Positions 17,913 to 26,011 of a stretch of DNA of 36,908 nucleotides are shown here, in pieces. Position numbers and translations under genes: made by a program. How positions within the stretch are numbered: the first letter of the stretch is position 1; the number at the start of each line of letters is the position of its first letter. The DNA lies in assembly GCA_031271685.1 (NCBI GenBank), contig JAISVH010000090.1, positions 1 to 36,908 of the forward strand. Reading direction: 5' to 3'. The notes under the pieces are model-generated. The model saw nothing but the letters and a program-made list of their open reading frames with translations. It was not told the origin of the DNA and did no database searches. Source of the DNA: Eubacterium sp. (GTDB lineage Bacteria > Bacillota > Clostridia > Oscillospirales > Ruminococcaceae).

Positions 17913-19133
17913 ATGAAACCGGTTAACAGAACGATCGCCGTTATTGCTTCCGCCAACTCTGTCGGATATGATACCGAAAGCTCTATAGATGAGTTATGCG
18001 AGCTTTGTGAGACTGCGGGAGCCGAAGTCGTCGCGAAAATAATTCAAAAATTAGACCGTGTTTCTCCCGCTACCTATTTGGGAGAAGGAAAAATCAATGA
18101 AATGGCTCTGATTTGCGGTCAGCTTGGGGCTGATATCGCCGTTTTTGACGACGAGCTTTCAAGCAGTCAGATCCGCAATATAGAAAACATATTGAACGTC
18201 CGCGTTATTGATCGGACGATGCTGATTTTAGATATATTCGCTTCCCGCGCCGTATCCGGCGAAGGCAAGCTTCAGGTTGAGTTGGCTCAGCTTAAATACC
18301 GGCTGCCCCGTCTTGCCGGGATAGGCATATCCATGAGCCGTTTGGGCGGAGGCATCGGCACGCGCGGACCGGGAGAAACTCAGCTTGAAACAGACAGACG
18401 GCATATTCGCCGGCGGATATCAAAACTGTCGGCAGATCTTAAAGAGCTAGAGACCCGCCGAGGGTTTATGCGTTCACGCCGAAAAAAAAGCGGGGTAATG
18501 GTTGGCGCTATTGTTGGATATACTAACGCCGGAAAGTCGACCTTGTTAAATATGCTGACCGAAGCGGGGGTTTTAACCGAGGATAAACTATTTGCGACGC
18601 TGGATCTAACCTCGCGCGCAATAACGTTGCCCGACGGCAGGAGCCTTACTCTGGTGGACACGGTGGGATTGATTCGCCGCCTTCCTCATCACTTGGTTGA
18701 AGCGTTTAAATCCACACTTGAAGAGGCAAAAAACGCGGACATAATACTTCATGTCGCGGACATTTCCGACCCCGAGTGCTTCGAGAAGTCGGAAACGGCG
18801 GCAAAAATACTGGCAGAGCTTGGATGCGGCGGGATACCTATGGTAAATATATTTAATAAGCGAGATAAAATAGAGTTTGTGCCGCCCGGGATTATAGCCA
18901 TTTCAGCAAAAACCGGGGAGGGGCTTGACGGCATGTTGTCGGCAATTGCCAAAGCCCTGCCTGAAACCGCTAAGCGCATGATATTGCTGGTTCCTTACGG
19001 GAATGCCGGGTTAATAGCTAAAATCCGTGAAAGCGGCACAATCTATTTAGAGGAATACATTGAAAGCGGAATAAAAATAGACGCATTGGTAGATGTGAAA
19101 TTAATTAAAGAGTCCGAGATATTTTTAATATAA
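17913..19133 (+). CDS. hflX: GTPase HflX
   Basis: 'RGPGETQLETDRRHIRRRI', 'VGYTNAGKSTLLNMLTEAGV', 'LVDTVGLIRRLPHHLVEAFKSTLEE'; start at MKPVNRT with AGAAAGG RBS. Confidence 0.95.
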   Translation: MKPVNRTIAVIASANSVGYDTESSIDELCELCETAGAEVVAKIIQKLDRVSPATYLGEGKINEMALICGQLGADIAVFDDELSSSQIRNIENILNVRVIDRTMLILDIFASRAVSGEGKLQVELAQLKYRLPRLAGIGISMSRLGGGIGTRGPGETQLETDRRHIRRRISKLSADLKELETRRGFMRSRRKKSGVMVGAIVGYTNAGKSTLLNMLTEAGVLTEDKLFATLDLTSRAITLPDGRSLTLVDTVGLIRRLPHHLVEAFKSTLEEAKNADIILHVADISDPECFEKSETAAKILAELGCGGIPMVNIFNKRDKIEFVPPGIIAISAKTGEGLDGMLSAIAKALPETAKRMILLVPYGNAGLIAKIRESGTIYLEEYIESGIKIDALVDVKLIKESEIFLI

Positions 19134-19150
19134 AAAAACCGATCGCACAT

Positions 19151-19446
19151 TTAAAAATCCGCGGAGGAGCCGTTTCCAGTGTTTTATAATCGCTTTTAAA
19201 TTTACTAAACTTAAGGCAATACCGCACAACTCACGCTTAACGGCTTGACGCGCAAATCACTTTCGTATTTCTCGCCAAACTTAGTTAAGTTCGTCTTAAA
19301 TATCAACGGATATTCTCGGCAAAATTGCCTAGTTTTACGAAAAATCCGGCTGCGTGCTTGCACTCCGGAACTGTGCGGTATTGCCTTAAAGTTAAGCGAT
19401 TATAGTCCGCCGCCTAAGATTAGGGGGAAAATAAACGAGGTTATAG
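19151..19446 (+). repeat. Palindromic repeat family B copy, interrupted by a family A element
   Basis: Head AAATCCGCGGAGGAGCCGTTTCCAGTGTTTTA, stem ATAATCGCTT/AAGCGATTAT, tail CCGCCGCCTAAGATTAGGGGGAAAATAAACGAGGTTATA. Confidence 0.65.
19211..19389. mobile_element. MITE-like non-autonomous element (family A), 179 bp
   Basis: Perfect 18-bp terminal inverted repeats TTAAGGCAATACCGCACA (19211-19228) / TGTGCGGTATTGCCTTAA (19372-19389); no coding capacity; other partial copies in the window. Confidence 0.7.
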
Positions 19447-19486
19447 TTTTTTGCCTATATAAACATTATGATATTTATACGTTCTG

Positions 19487-20764
19487 TTAGCTAATGTCCA
19501 ATTCCACCGCTCCAAATGGCCTGACTGTCAACACATGGCAGCTTCCCGCGCCGAATATTCTCTCGATTTGAAGGCGGAATCTTTTTGTAAATTCACTGGG
19601 AACAAATGCTTGCAGCGTTCCGGTTACCCCTTCGCCGTGTATTCGCACTGCGCCTTTCCTTTTTAGTATGGAGTTGGCGACATACTGACCGACGGCCATT
19701 TCTTGCCGTGTAACGTCGGAAGATGAATATACGCTTTGAAGGTATTTATATGAACTGTTACCTGATTCGGAGACCAAATATAAAAAATCGTCAAAGTTTT
19801 CTTCTTTAAGGGCGAAGGCCATAGCAGACACCCTGTCGTTCTCATCAAAAAAATGAAGGGCGCGAAGCACTGCGCGGTCTCCGACCTCACGGCGCAACTC
19901 GGTTATGTTAAGCACAATGTCTTGTCTTAATATCTGCCTTAGCTTTTTTACCCCATAAAAATCCGCCACCTGCTTCATTTCGCTCACAATGGTGTTATAA
20001 TCTTCTGTCAGATCATACGGATCGCCCGTTTCAACAATGCATAAGTGATGGCCAAACGAGCTGAAATTCAGATTAATATTTTGAACCACCGGCACGTCGT
20101 TGTCCTTAAAGTCTATCGAAACGAAGCCCCCGGCTGCAGAAGCTATTTGGTCGACCAGATGACATTGCTTGCCAAAATATATATTTTCTGCGTATTTACC
20201 TATCTGGGCTATTTTTACCGGGTCGATCACACCATTGTTATAAAGATGGGAAAGAATGGTTCCAACCAGAACTTCAAACGCAGCCGAAGAAGACAATCCC
20301 GAACCTACCGGTACCGCCGAAACGGTATATGCCTTGAATCCACCTATACAGAATCCCCGATTTAAAAAACCTTTTACTATCCCTCTGATAAGCGCGTTTG
20401 CCGTATTTGCTTCCTCAGGCTGAACATCAAGATTTTCTAACCAAACTCCGTTTTCTTCGAACCCTTCTGATTTAATGGCAATTTTATTGGCTTCGATCGG
20501 CTCAACTATCGCAATAATATCAAGGTTTATGCTAGCGGCAAACACCTTTCCATTATTATGATCGGTGTGGCTTCCGCATATTTTTGCCCGACCGGGTGCG
20601 CTGAATATCCTGTAATTTTCCTTTTTTCCTTTTCCAAAGTAGCTTTCGTAAGCGTTAATTGCCATCTTATACCTGGCTTCCTGTATTGTGAGCGCGTCCG
20701 CCCCGTATAGCTTTTCAAGAGTCAACGTCTTTTGTTTTGCCATTAATAACCCCCCATAGAACAA
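19487..20764 (-). CDS. Second galactokinase-family GHMP kinase
   Basis: 'FSAPGRAKICGSHTDHNNGKVFAASINLD', 'VPVGSGLSSSAAFEVLVG', 'GKQCHLVDQIASAAGGFVSIDF', 'RIHGEGVTGT'. Confidence 0.85.
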   Translation of the reverse strand: MFYGGLLMAKQKTLTLEKLYGADALTIQEARYKMAINAYESYFGKGKKENYRIFSAPGRAKICGSHTDHNNGKVFAASINLDIIAIVEPIEANKIAIKSEGFEENGVWLENLDVQPEEANTANALIRGIVKGFLNRGFCIGGFKAYTVSAVPVGSGLSSSAAFEVLVGTILSHLYNNGVIDPVKIAQIGKYAENIYFGKQCHLVDQIASAAGGFVSIDFKDNDVPVVQNINLNFSSFGHHLCIVETGDPYDLTEDYNTIVSEMKQVADFYGVKKLRQILRQDIVLNITELRREVGDRAVLRALHFFDENDRVSAMAFALKEENFDDFLYLVSESGNSSYKYLQSVYSSSDVTRQEMAVGQYVANSILKRKGAVRIHGEGVTGTLQAFVPSEFTKRFRLQIERIFGAGSCHVLTVRPFGAVELDIS

Positions 20765-20806
20765 TTATAACCGCGCTCATGTCCCCCGCCTCTTAGGAGA
20801 CGGATT
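20764..20806 (-). repeat. Repeat family B tail copy
   Basis: Reverse complement AAATCCGTCTCCTAAGAGGCGGGGGACATGAGCGCGGTTATAAT matches the 24749-24786 tail. Confidence 0.65.
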
Positions 20807-20940
20807 TAATGCAAAATACCATGCGTTTCTGCTTGTTTTCAAGTTAATTTACTATACGTCAGAAGAGGGTAATTTTCAATTATTTTGTGCCGCAAAGCGG
20901 TTACGCAATGGGTAACGTTGTGAACATGACCTAGTTGTTA

Positions 20941-22089
20941 TCAATCTTTTTCCGTAAAGAACATATGATATTTTTTTTCTTTGTGCGAATATACCGACAG
21001 CACTAACCCCATCGCCAGAAAAGTAACCAAGTTAGAGCTACCCCCTGCGCTGAAAAACGGAAGTGGGATCCCGATAACCGGCACGACGGCAACCACCATG
21101 CCAATATTTATTATGCAATGAAATAATATCATAGAAAACACGCCAACGCAGATAGAACGTCCGAGCAGATCTTTCGCGGACAGTGCCCCGTGCAGCATCT
21201 TACCTAAAATCAATAAAAACAAAGAAATCACCGCCACACAGCCAATAAGTCCCAAAGTCATCCCGATATAAGAAAAGATAAAGTCGGTATGAACCGCAGG
21301 AACATAATAATATTCACCGCCAAACAGGCCTTTTCCGGTCATCCCTCCCGAACCCATTGCGATAAGGCTTGCCCTTTGTTGGTCATACATCGCCGAGGTT
21401 TCTTGAAGCTCTGTATCAAACAAAACCAAAAAACGCTTTTGCTGATACGGCAGCATTACATAGTTCCATAAAGCATAAGCGGCAACCGGAATAGCGGTTA
21501 GCCCTATGGCTATATACCTCCACCAAAGCCCGGCAGAAAAAAGCATTATTATAACCATAAAGCCAAAAACCAACGCCGTTCCGTCATCACCCTGAACTAC
21601 AATCAGGCCTAGCGGTATCGCGGCATGAAGCAGCAAAAGCCCCAATTGAGGGAGCTTATTTAGTTTATCCCCCACTTTAGCAACATGAGTGGAAAAGGTC
21701 ATAATAAACGCAAGCTTTAAGAATTCCGAAGGCTGTATACTGGTGAACCCTAAATCCACCCAGGCCACGTTGTCAGTCCCCTCGGGAGTTAGTCCAAGCG
21801 GAGTAAACACCAACAAGGTCAGGATAACAGACAACGGTGCGTAAGTAAACCAGATTTTTGAAAGCAATCTGTAATTTATGCCGGCAATTATGAGCATAAA
21901 CACCACGCCCAACGCCGTGGTCAAAATTTGCATTTTGTAGTGCCGTGGAATCATCCCATAAGCTATCCCGCTCTCATAAAGCGAATAGAGCAAAAAACAC
22001 GCGAAAGCACCCGCCACGATGCAAGAAATTAATAAAATCAAGTCAAGGCGTTTTATATATCCCCAAAAAATTTTTAATGTTTTCTTCAT
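20941..22089 (-). CDS. rodA: FtsW/RodA/SpoVE-family peptidoglycan glycosyltransferase, RodA-like
   Basis: 'YYVPAVHTDFIFSYIGMTLGLIG', 'IGIPLPFFSAGGSSNLVTFLAMGLVLSV'. Confidence 0.9.
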   Translation of the reverse strand: MKKTLKIFWGYIKRLDLILLISCIVAGAFACFLLYSLYESGIAYGMIPRHYKMQILTTALGVVFMLIIAGINYRLLSKIWFTYAPLSVILTLLVFTPLGLTPEGTDNVAWVDLGFTSIQPSEFLKLAFIMTFSTHVAKVGDKLNKLPQLGLLLLHAAIPLGLIVVQGDDGTALVFGFMVIIMLFSAGLWWRYIAIGLTAIPVAAYALWNYVMLPYQQKRFLVLFDTELQETSAMYDQQRASLIAMGSGGMTGKGLFGGEYYYVPAVHTDFIFSYIGMTLGLIGCVAVISLFLLILGKMLHGALSAKDLLGRSICVGVFSMILFHCIINIGMVVAVVPVIGIPLPFFSAGGSSNLVTFLAMGLVLSVYSHKEKKYHMFFTEKD

Positions 22090-22156
22090 TATGCCGCCAA
22101 CCCAGTAAAATATATATTTACATTATACAACAAAATAAAGGTCTTTTGCAACATAT

Positions 22157-24520
22157 TTATAAATTAATTTTATTTTTTTGTTTTAACAATCTAATAATTC
22201 GCTCGGACACATTCGGCAAGAAAATTATAAGCGGCAAAATTATTATTCCTAGCGCAAACGTAAGCGCCGTCATATCTGTCGTAAACAGATCATGGCCAAT
22301 AAAATCGCGCAGGATAATCATAGCAAAAGCAAAAGTTATACCAAGCGAGGCCGCCATTATCGCCTTGAACGGCTTAAACGGCACACACAGCCTGCAGAGG
22401 ATCGCAAAGCATGATGCTCCGAAAATATATGTTGAAACCGTGCGTATCTCTTCGTAACTAAGGTTCATTATTCCGCCGAAAACCGTCACTGCGGCCACGC
22501 AGATAACGCTGCACAGGCCGTAAGGCACCGCTCTTTTAAGCACATTTAACATAAAGCTCCCGGTTTGGCGATTTTTATTAGGTTCCAACGCCAAAAAAAA
22601 GCTAGGAGCCCCAATAAAGCAGGCGTTTATAACTGTAAGTTGAATTGGGATAAAAGGAAAAGGACTGTTGATAAAAACAAAAAATATCGCGATAATAGCG
22701 GCATATACTGTTTTAGTCAGGAATAAAACAGCGCTTCTTTCAATGTTGTTTATGCTTCTGCGTCCTTCGGACACGGCTTTAGGCAACGAGGCAAAGTTGC
22801 TGTCAAGCAAAACAAGGTTAGAAATATTTTTGGCCGCGTCGCTGCCTGACTGCATTGCGATGGAACAGTCGGCCTCTTTGAGGGCCAACACGTCGTTGAC
22901 GCCATCGCCGGTCATGCCGACGGTTTTCCCTTTCTTCTTGAGCGCTTTTATAATTTCAAGTTTTTGGTCGGGACTTACTCTGCCGAACACAGTATATTTT
23001 TCGGCGATTTCCGGGATCATGGCCGTGTCAATATCGCTCATGTCTATATTGCTTCCAAAATCCGGCAACCCCGCTCTGCCGGCAATTCCGGAAACGGTTA
23101 GGGGATTATCGCCCGATATAATTTTAAGTTCCACGCCTTGCTCGCGAAAATATTTCAAGGTTTCGTGGGCTTCTTTTCTTATTGTTTCAGAAATAACGAA
23201 CAGAGCTAGCGGCTTTATTGCTTGAGGAAGATTTTTACCATCAAGCGGCAGGTAAGAACCCGCTAGCATAATGATCCGCCCGCCGCTGACGGCGCAAGAA
23301 TTTATGATTTTCGCTATTTCTGACGGCAGACCGCCAGATTCATGCTGAAAGATAAATTCAGGCGCGCCGATAATATAGCTCCCCTTTCCGCCAAAACAAA
23401 CCCCGCTCCATTTTCTGGATGAGGAAAAAGGCACGATTTGTGTTGGGATCCAGCCTTCATCTGGTTTTTCTTCAGAAAAATACTCTCGCAAGCAAAAAGC
23501 GGTAGGATTTTCGTCAGGCAGCGCCGCCATAACGTTGGTCATTGCTTTTTTTAGTGTCGCTTTTTCGGTTTCTCTTTCTAAATGAATTACCTCGTTCACA
23601 CTCATCTTACCGGTAGTAATAGTGCCGGTTTTATCCAGACAAAGAGTATCAACCCTGGCAAGCGTTTCAATGCAGTGCATGTCCTGAACAAGCGCTTTAT
23701 GTCCTGCCAATCGTACGGCGCTTATCGAAAACACAACGCTGATAAGTAGCATCAATCCCTCGGGAATCATCCCAATAAGCGCGGCGACCGTGCTGGAGAT
23801 GGCATCCGACGTTTCTTCGCCTAACATGAATATAGATTTATACATAAGTATAAGCCCTATCGGAACAATACAGAGAGCTATAATTTTTATTAATTTGTTC
23901 ATGCTGGACATTATTTGCGATTTAGGTCGTTTATGGTATTTCACCCCGTTAGTTATCTTTGCGGCAAAGCTTTTATCGCCCACCCTTATTACCTGTGCCA
24001 TAACGCTCCCGGACACTACAAAGCTCCCGGAAAGCAACTCGTCTCCCCTTTTTTTGTTCACATGATCGCTTTCCCCCGTAATTATGCTTTCGTTTACTTC
24101 GCACTCGCCGGATAAAACCGCCGCATCGGCGCAGATTTGCATCCCCGCTGACAATACGGTTAGATCGCCCAACACAATATCATTTACCGCAATGTCGCGG
24201 GCAATACCGTCCCTTATAACACGTGCTTTTGGTGCTGAAATAAGCGATAGCTTGTCTATAACTCTTTTTGCGCGAACTTCCTGCGCGATCCCCATAGTGG
24301 TGTTTATCAGTATTATCACCATAAAAAGCGCATTGCGGGATTCACCATAAATTATTACTAACAACGCAAGCAAAACATTTAATAAATTAAAAAAAGTAAA
24401 GGTGTTATCCCTGATTATCTGCCAGACGGTCTTAGACTTAGGAACAGAAGAATCATTTGTAAGGCCTGATTTTATCCTTTGCTCAACTTCAAAATGCCGC
24501 AGACCCAGATCTAAATCCAT
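22157..24520 (-). CDS. Cation-translocating P-type ATPase (CtpE-like)
   Basis: Intact 'ITGESDHV', 'LCLDKTGTITTGKM', 'KIISGDNPLTVSGIAGRAG', 'GMTGDGVNDVLALKEADCSIAM'. Confidence 0.9.
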   Translation of the reverse strand: MDLDLGLRHFEVEQRIKSGLTNDSSVPKSKTVWQIIRDNTFTFFNLLNVLLALLVIIYGESRNALFMVIILINTTMGIAQEVRAKRVIDKLSLISAPKARVIRDGIARDIAVNDIVLGDLTVLSAGMQICADAAVLSGECEVNESIITGESDHVNKKRGDELLSGSFVVSGSVMAQVIRVGDKSFAAKITNGVKYHKRPKSQIMSSMNKLIKIIALCIVPIGLILMYKSIFMLGEETSDAISSTVAALIGMIPEGLMLLISVVFSISAVRLAGHKALVQDMHCIETLARVDTLCLDKTGTITTGKMSVNEVIHLERETEKATLKKAMTNVMAALPDENPTAFCLREYFSEEKPDEGWIPTQIVPFSSSRKWSGVCFGGKGSYIIGAPEFIFQHESGGLPSEIAKIINSCAVSGGRIIMLAGSYLPLDGKNLPQAIKPLALFVISETIRKEAHETLKYFREQGVELKIISGDNPLTVSGIAGRAGLPDFGSNIDMSDIDTAMIPEIAEKYTVFGRVSPDQKLEIIKALKKKGKTVGMTGDGVNDVLALKEADCSIAMQSGSDAAKNISNLVLLDSNFASLPKAVSEGRRSINNIERSAVLFLTKTVYAAIIAIFFVFINSPFPFIPIQLTVINACFIGAPSFFLALEPNKNRQTGSFMLNVLKRAVPYGLCSVICVAAVTVFGGIMNLSYEEIRTVSTYIFGASCFAILCRLCVPFKPFKAIMAASLGITFAFAMIILRDFIGHDLFTTDMTALTFALGIIILPLIIFLPNVSERIIRLLKQKNKINL

Positions 24521-24683
24521 TTATTATCTCCTCGTATAGCTTTCTAGTTGATCAACTTAGAAAACATCTGAAAATCACGCAAAAGCAACGATTACTTTAG
24601 TAAGCGCAGCTGCTACAAAGCATCAATTGGCTTTGCGTAAGTTTTTGGCAGACGTTCAATTTGATTTAATGTAAATCCGTCAT

Positions 24684-24786
24684 TCAAACATCTGCGGTGG
24701 AGCCGCTTCCTGTGTTTTATAGTCGTTTAGCCATAAAAGACTATAACCCGCCGCCTAAGAGACGGGGGACATGAACGCGGTTATAA
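24684..24786 (+). repeat. Repeat family B, most complete uninterrupted copy
   Basis: Head CAAACATCTGCGGTGGAGCCGCTTCCTGTGTTTTA; hairpin TATAGTC...GACTATA; tail CCGCCGCCTAAGAGACGGGGGACATGAACGCGGTTATAAT. Confidence 0.65.
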
Positions 24787-24840
24787 TACACATTATAATA
24801 CATAATTCACAAAAAGTAAATCCTCTTTTTGTCAAAACTA

Positions 24841-24869
24841 TCGACAAAAATATATAAATATGCTATACT
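24841..24869 (+). promoter_or_regulatory. Sigma-A-type promoter, TCGACA-17 nt-TATACT, for the NUDIX gene
   Basis: TCGACA 24841-24846, TATACT 24864-24869, 17-nt spacer. Confidence 0.6.
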
Positions 24870-24910
24870 TATGTTAATATTTATTTTAACATGTAAGAGG
24901 AGTGGTTAAA

Positions 24911-25324
24911 TTGACCTATGAGAAGTCATGTGGAGCTATAGTATACAGAAAATATCACGGAAACACCGAAATACTTCTGATAAGACATATAAAATCAGGT
25001 TACTGGTCTTTTCCAAAGGGACACATTGAAGAAGGAGAAACCGAGCTGCAAACCGCGAAACGTGAAATAAAAGAAGAAACCGGCCTGGACGTTTATGTTG
25101 ACGAAGGGTTCAGAGAAACAGTCACTTTTTCGCCACGGCGCGAAACAACCAAAACTGTTGTTTATTTTGTGGCAAAGGCGAAAAGCCACGACTTTAGACC
25201 GCAAGAGGAGGAGATAGGAGACATAAAGTGGGTGGAGATTGGTCAGGCGCAGCAATATCTTACATATGATAATGATAAAATAATAGTGAACAAGGCAAAA
25301 TCTTTTATTGCGCTTATGAAATAA
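24911..25324 (+). CDS. NUDIX hydrolase
   Basis: Nudix box 'GHIEEGETELQTAKREIKEETGL'; TTG at 24911 about 9 nt after AGAGGA fits better than GTG at 24902. Confidence 0.9.
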   Translation: MTYEKSCGAIVYRKYHGNTEILLIRHIKSGYWSFPKGHIEEGETELQTAKREIKEETGLDVYVDEGFRETVTFSPRRETTKTVVYFVAKAKSHDFRPQEEEIGDIKWVEIGQAQQYLTYDNDKIIVNKAKSFIALMK

Positions 25325-25330
25325 ATTGTT

Positions 25331-25606
25331 TTAAGGGCTAATGATAAGCATTGTTATTCCTGACGAAATCGCTCCCACGCCCAAACATAATAAAAATATT
25401 ACGATCTTTTTAAAAACGCTTTCATTCGGGATGTCCGCCGACAGATGCTTTATTTCCGCCTCGCTTAAAATTAAATCAGCGTCATATTTTAGATTTCCTA
25501 TTCCGATTTCGGTTTTCGAGGGACGCACAAAAAAAATTGCACGTTCAAAATACTCGCTTTCGGGATTATTTATTTCAATTATAAGCTTATTTACACCTTT
25601 CAACAT
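25331..25606 (-). CDS. Small hypothetical protein with C-terminal TM helix
   Basis: ATG at 25606 preceded by GGAAAGGTG; C-terminal hydrophobic segment 'KIVIFLLCLGVGAISSGITMLIIS'. Confidence 0.6.
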   Translation of the reverse strand: MLKGVNKLIIEINNPESEYFERAIFFVRPSKTEIGIGNLKYDADLILSEAEIKHLSADIPNESVFKKIVIFLLCLGVGAISSGITMLIISP

Positions 25607-25675
25607 AAAAATCACACCTTTCCTTTATTTTAAAAAATATAATGATAATATTAACAAAAAAGGCAATTTTATACA

Positions 25676-25968
25676 GTTTTCAACGTTTTTTATGTTGAAA
25701 ACGCGGAAAACTTGTTAATTGTTTGATTTTAAAATTATAATTTTGTGGAAAATTCTGTTGAAAGTGTTAAAAACCCTTTGTTCATGCCACATTAAAAAAA
25801 CTAAAAATCAACACATTTTAAAAATAAATTTATTAATATATCAAACTAATTTGCGATAAAATAGTTGTTTGTCGATTTTTGGCTTTTTGTCTGATGTTAA
25901 AACATGTTCGCTTTTACTGATTTTTTCACGTTAACGCGAAATCTTGTTGAAAACTTTGTTGAAAGTGA
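25676..25968. promoter_or_regulatory. Cluster of TGTKGAAA[AG] motifs (DnaA-box-like) in AT-rich DNA
   Basis: TGTTGAAAA 25693 and 25945; TGTGGAAAA 25744; TGTTGAAAG 25756 and 25957; inverted copy at 25677; 12-bp spacing within both pairs. Confidence 0.5.
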
Positions 25969-26011
25969 GGAAAATGAGCGCTTGAGAAATAATTTTAAAG
26001 GAATTAAAACT

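Noticed and set aside
17876-17956. N-terminal extension of nadB (MAEAITAIVLLTGFILTIPFFLEWRDN)
   Set aside because: Overlaps the divergent hflX start; the FAD-binding motif begins right after the ATG at 17875, which has a good RBS.
21945-22457. 170-aa plus-strand ORF spanning the rodA/P-ATPase junction
   Set aside because: Overlaps two well-supported opposite-strand genes; no family resemblance.
22668-23225. 185-aa plus-strand ORF
   Set aside because: Entirely antisense to the conserved P-type ATPase CDS; no RBS or recognisable domain.
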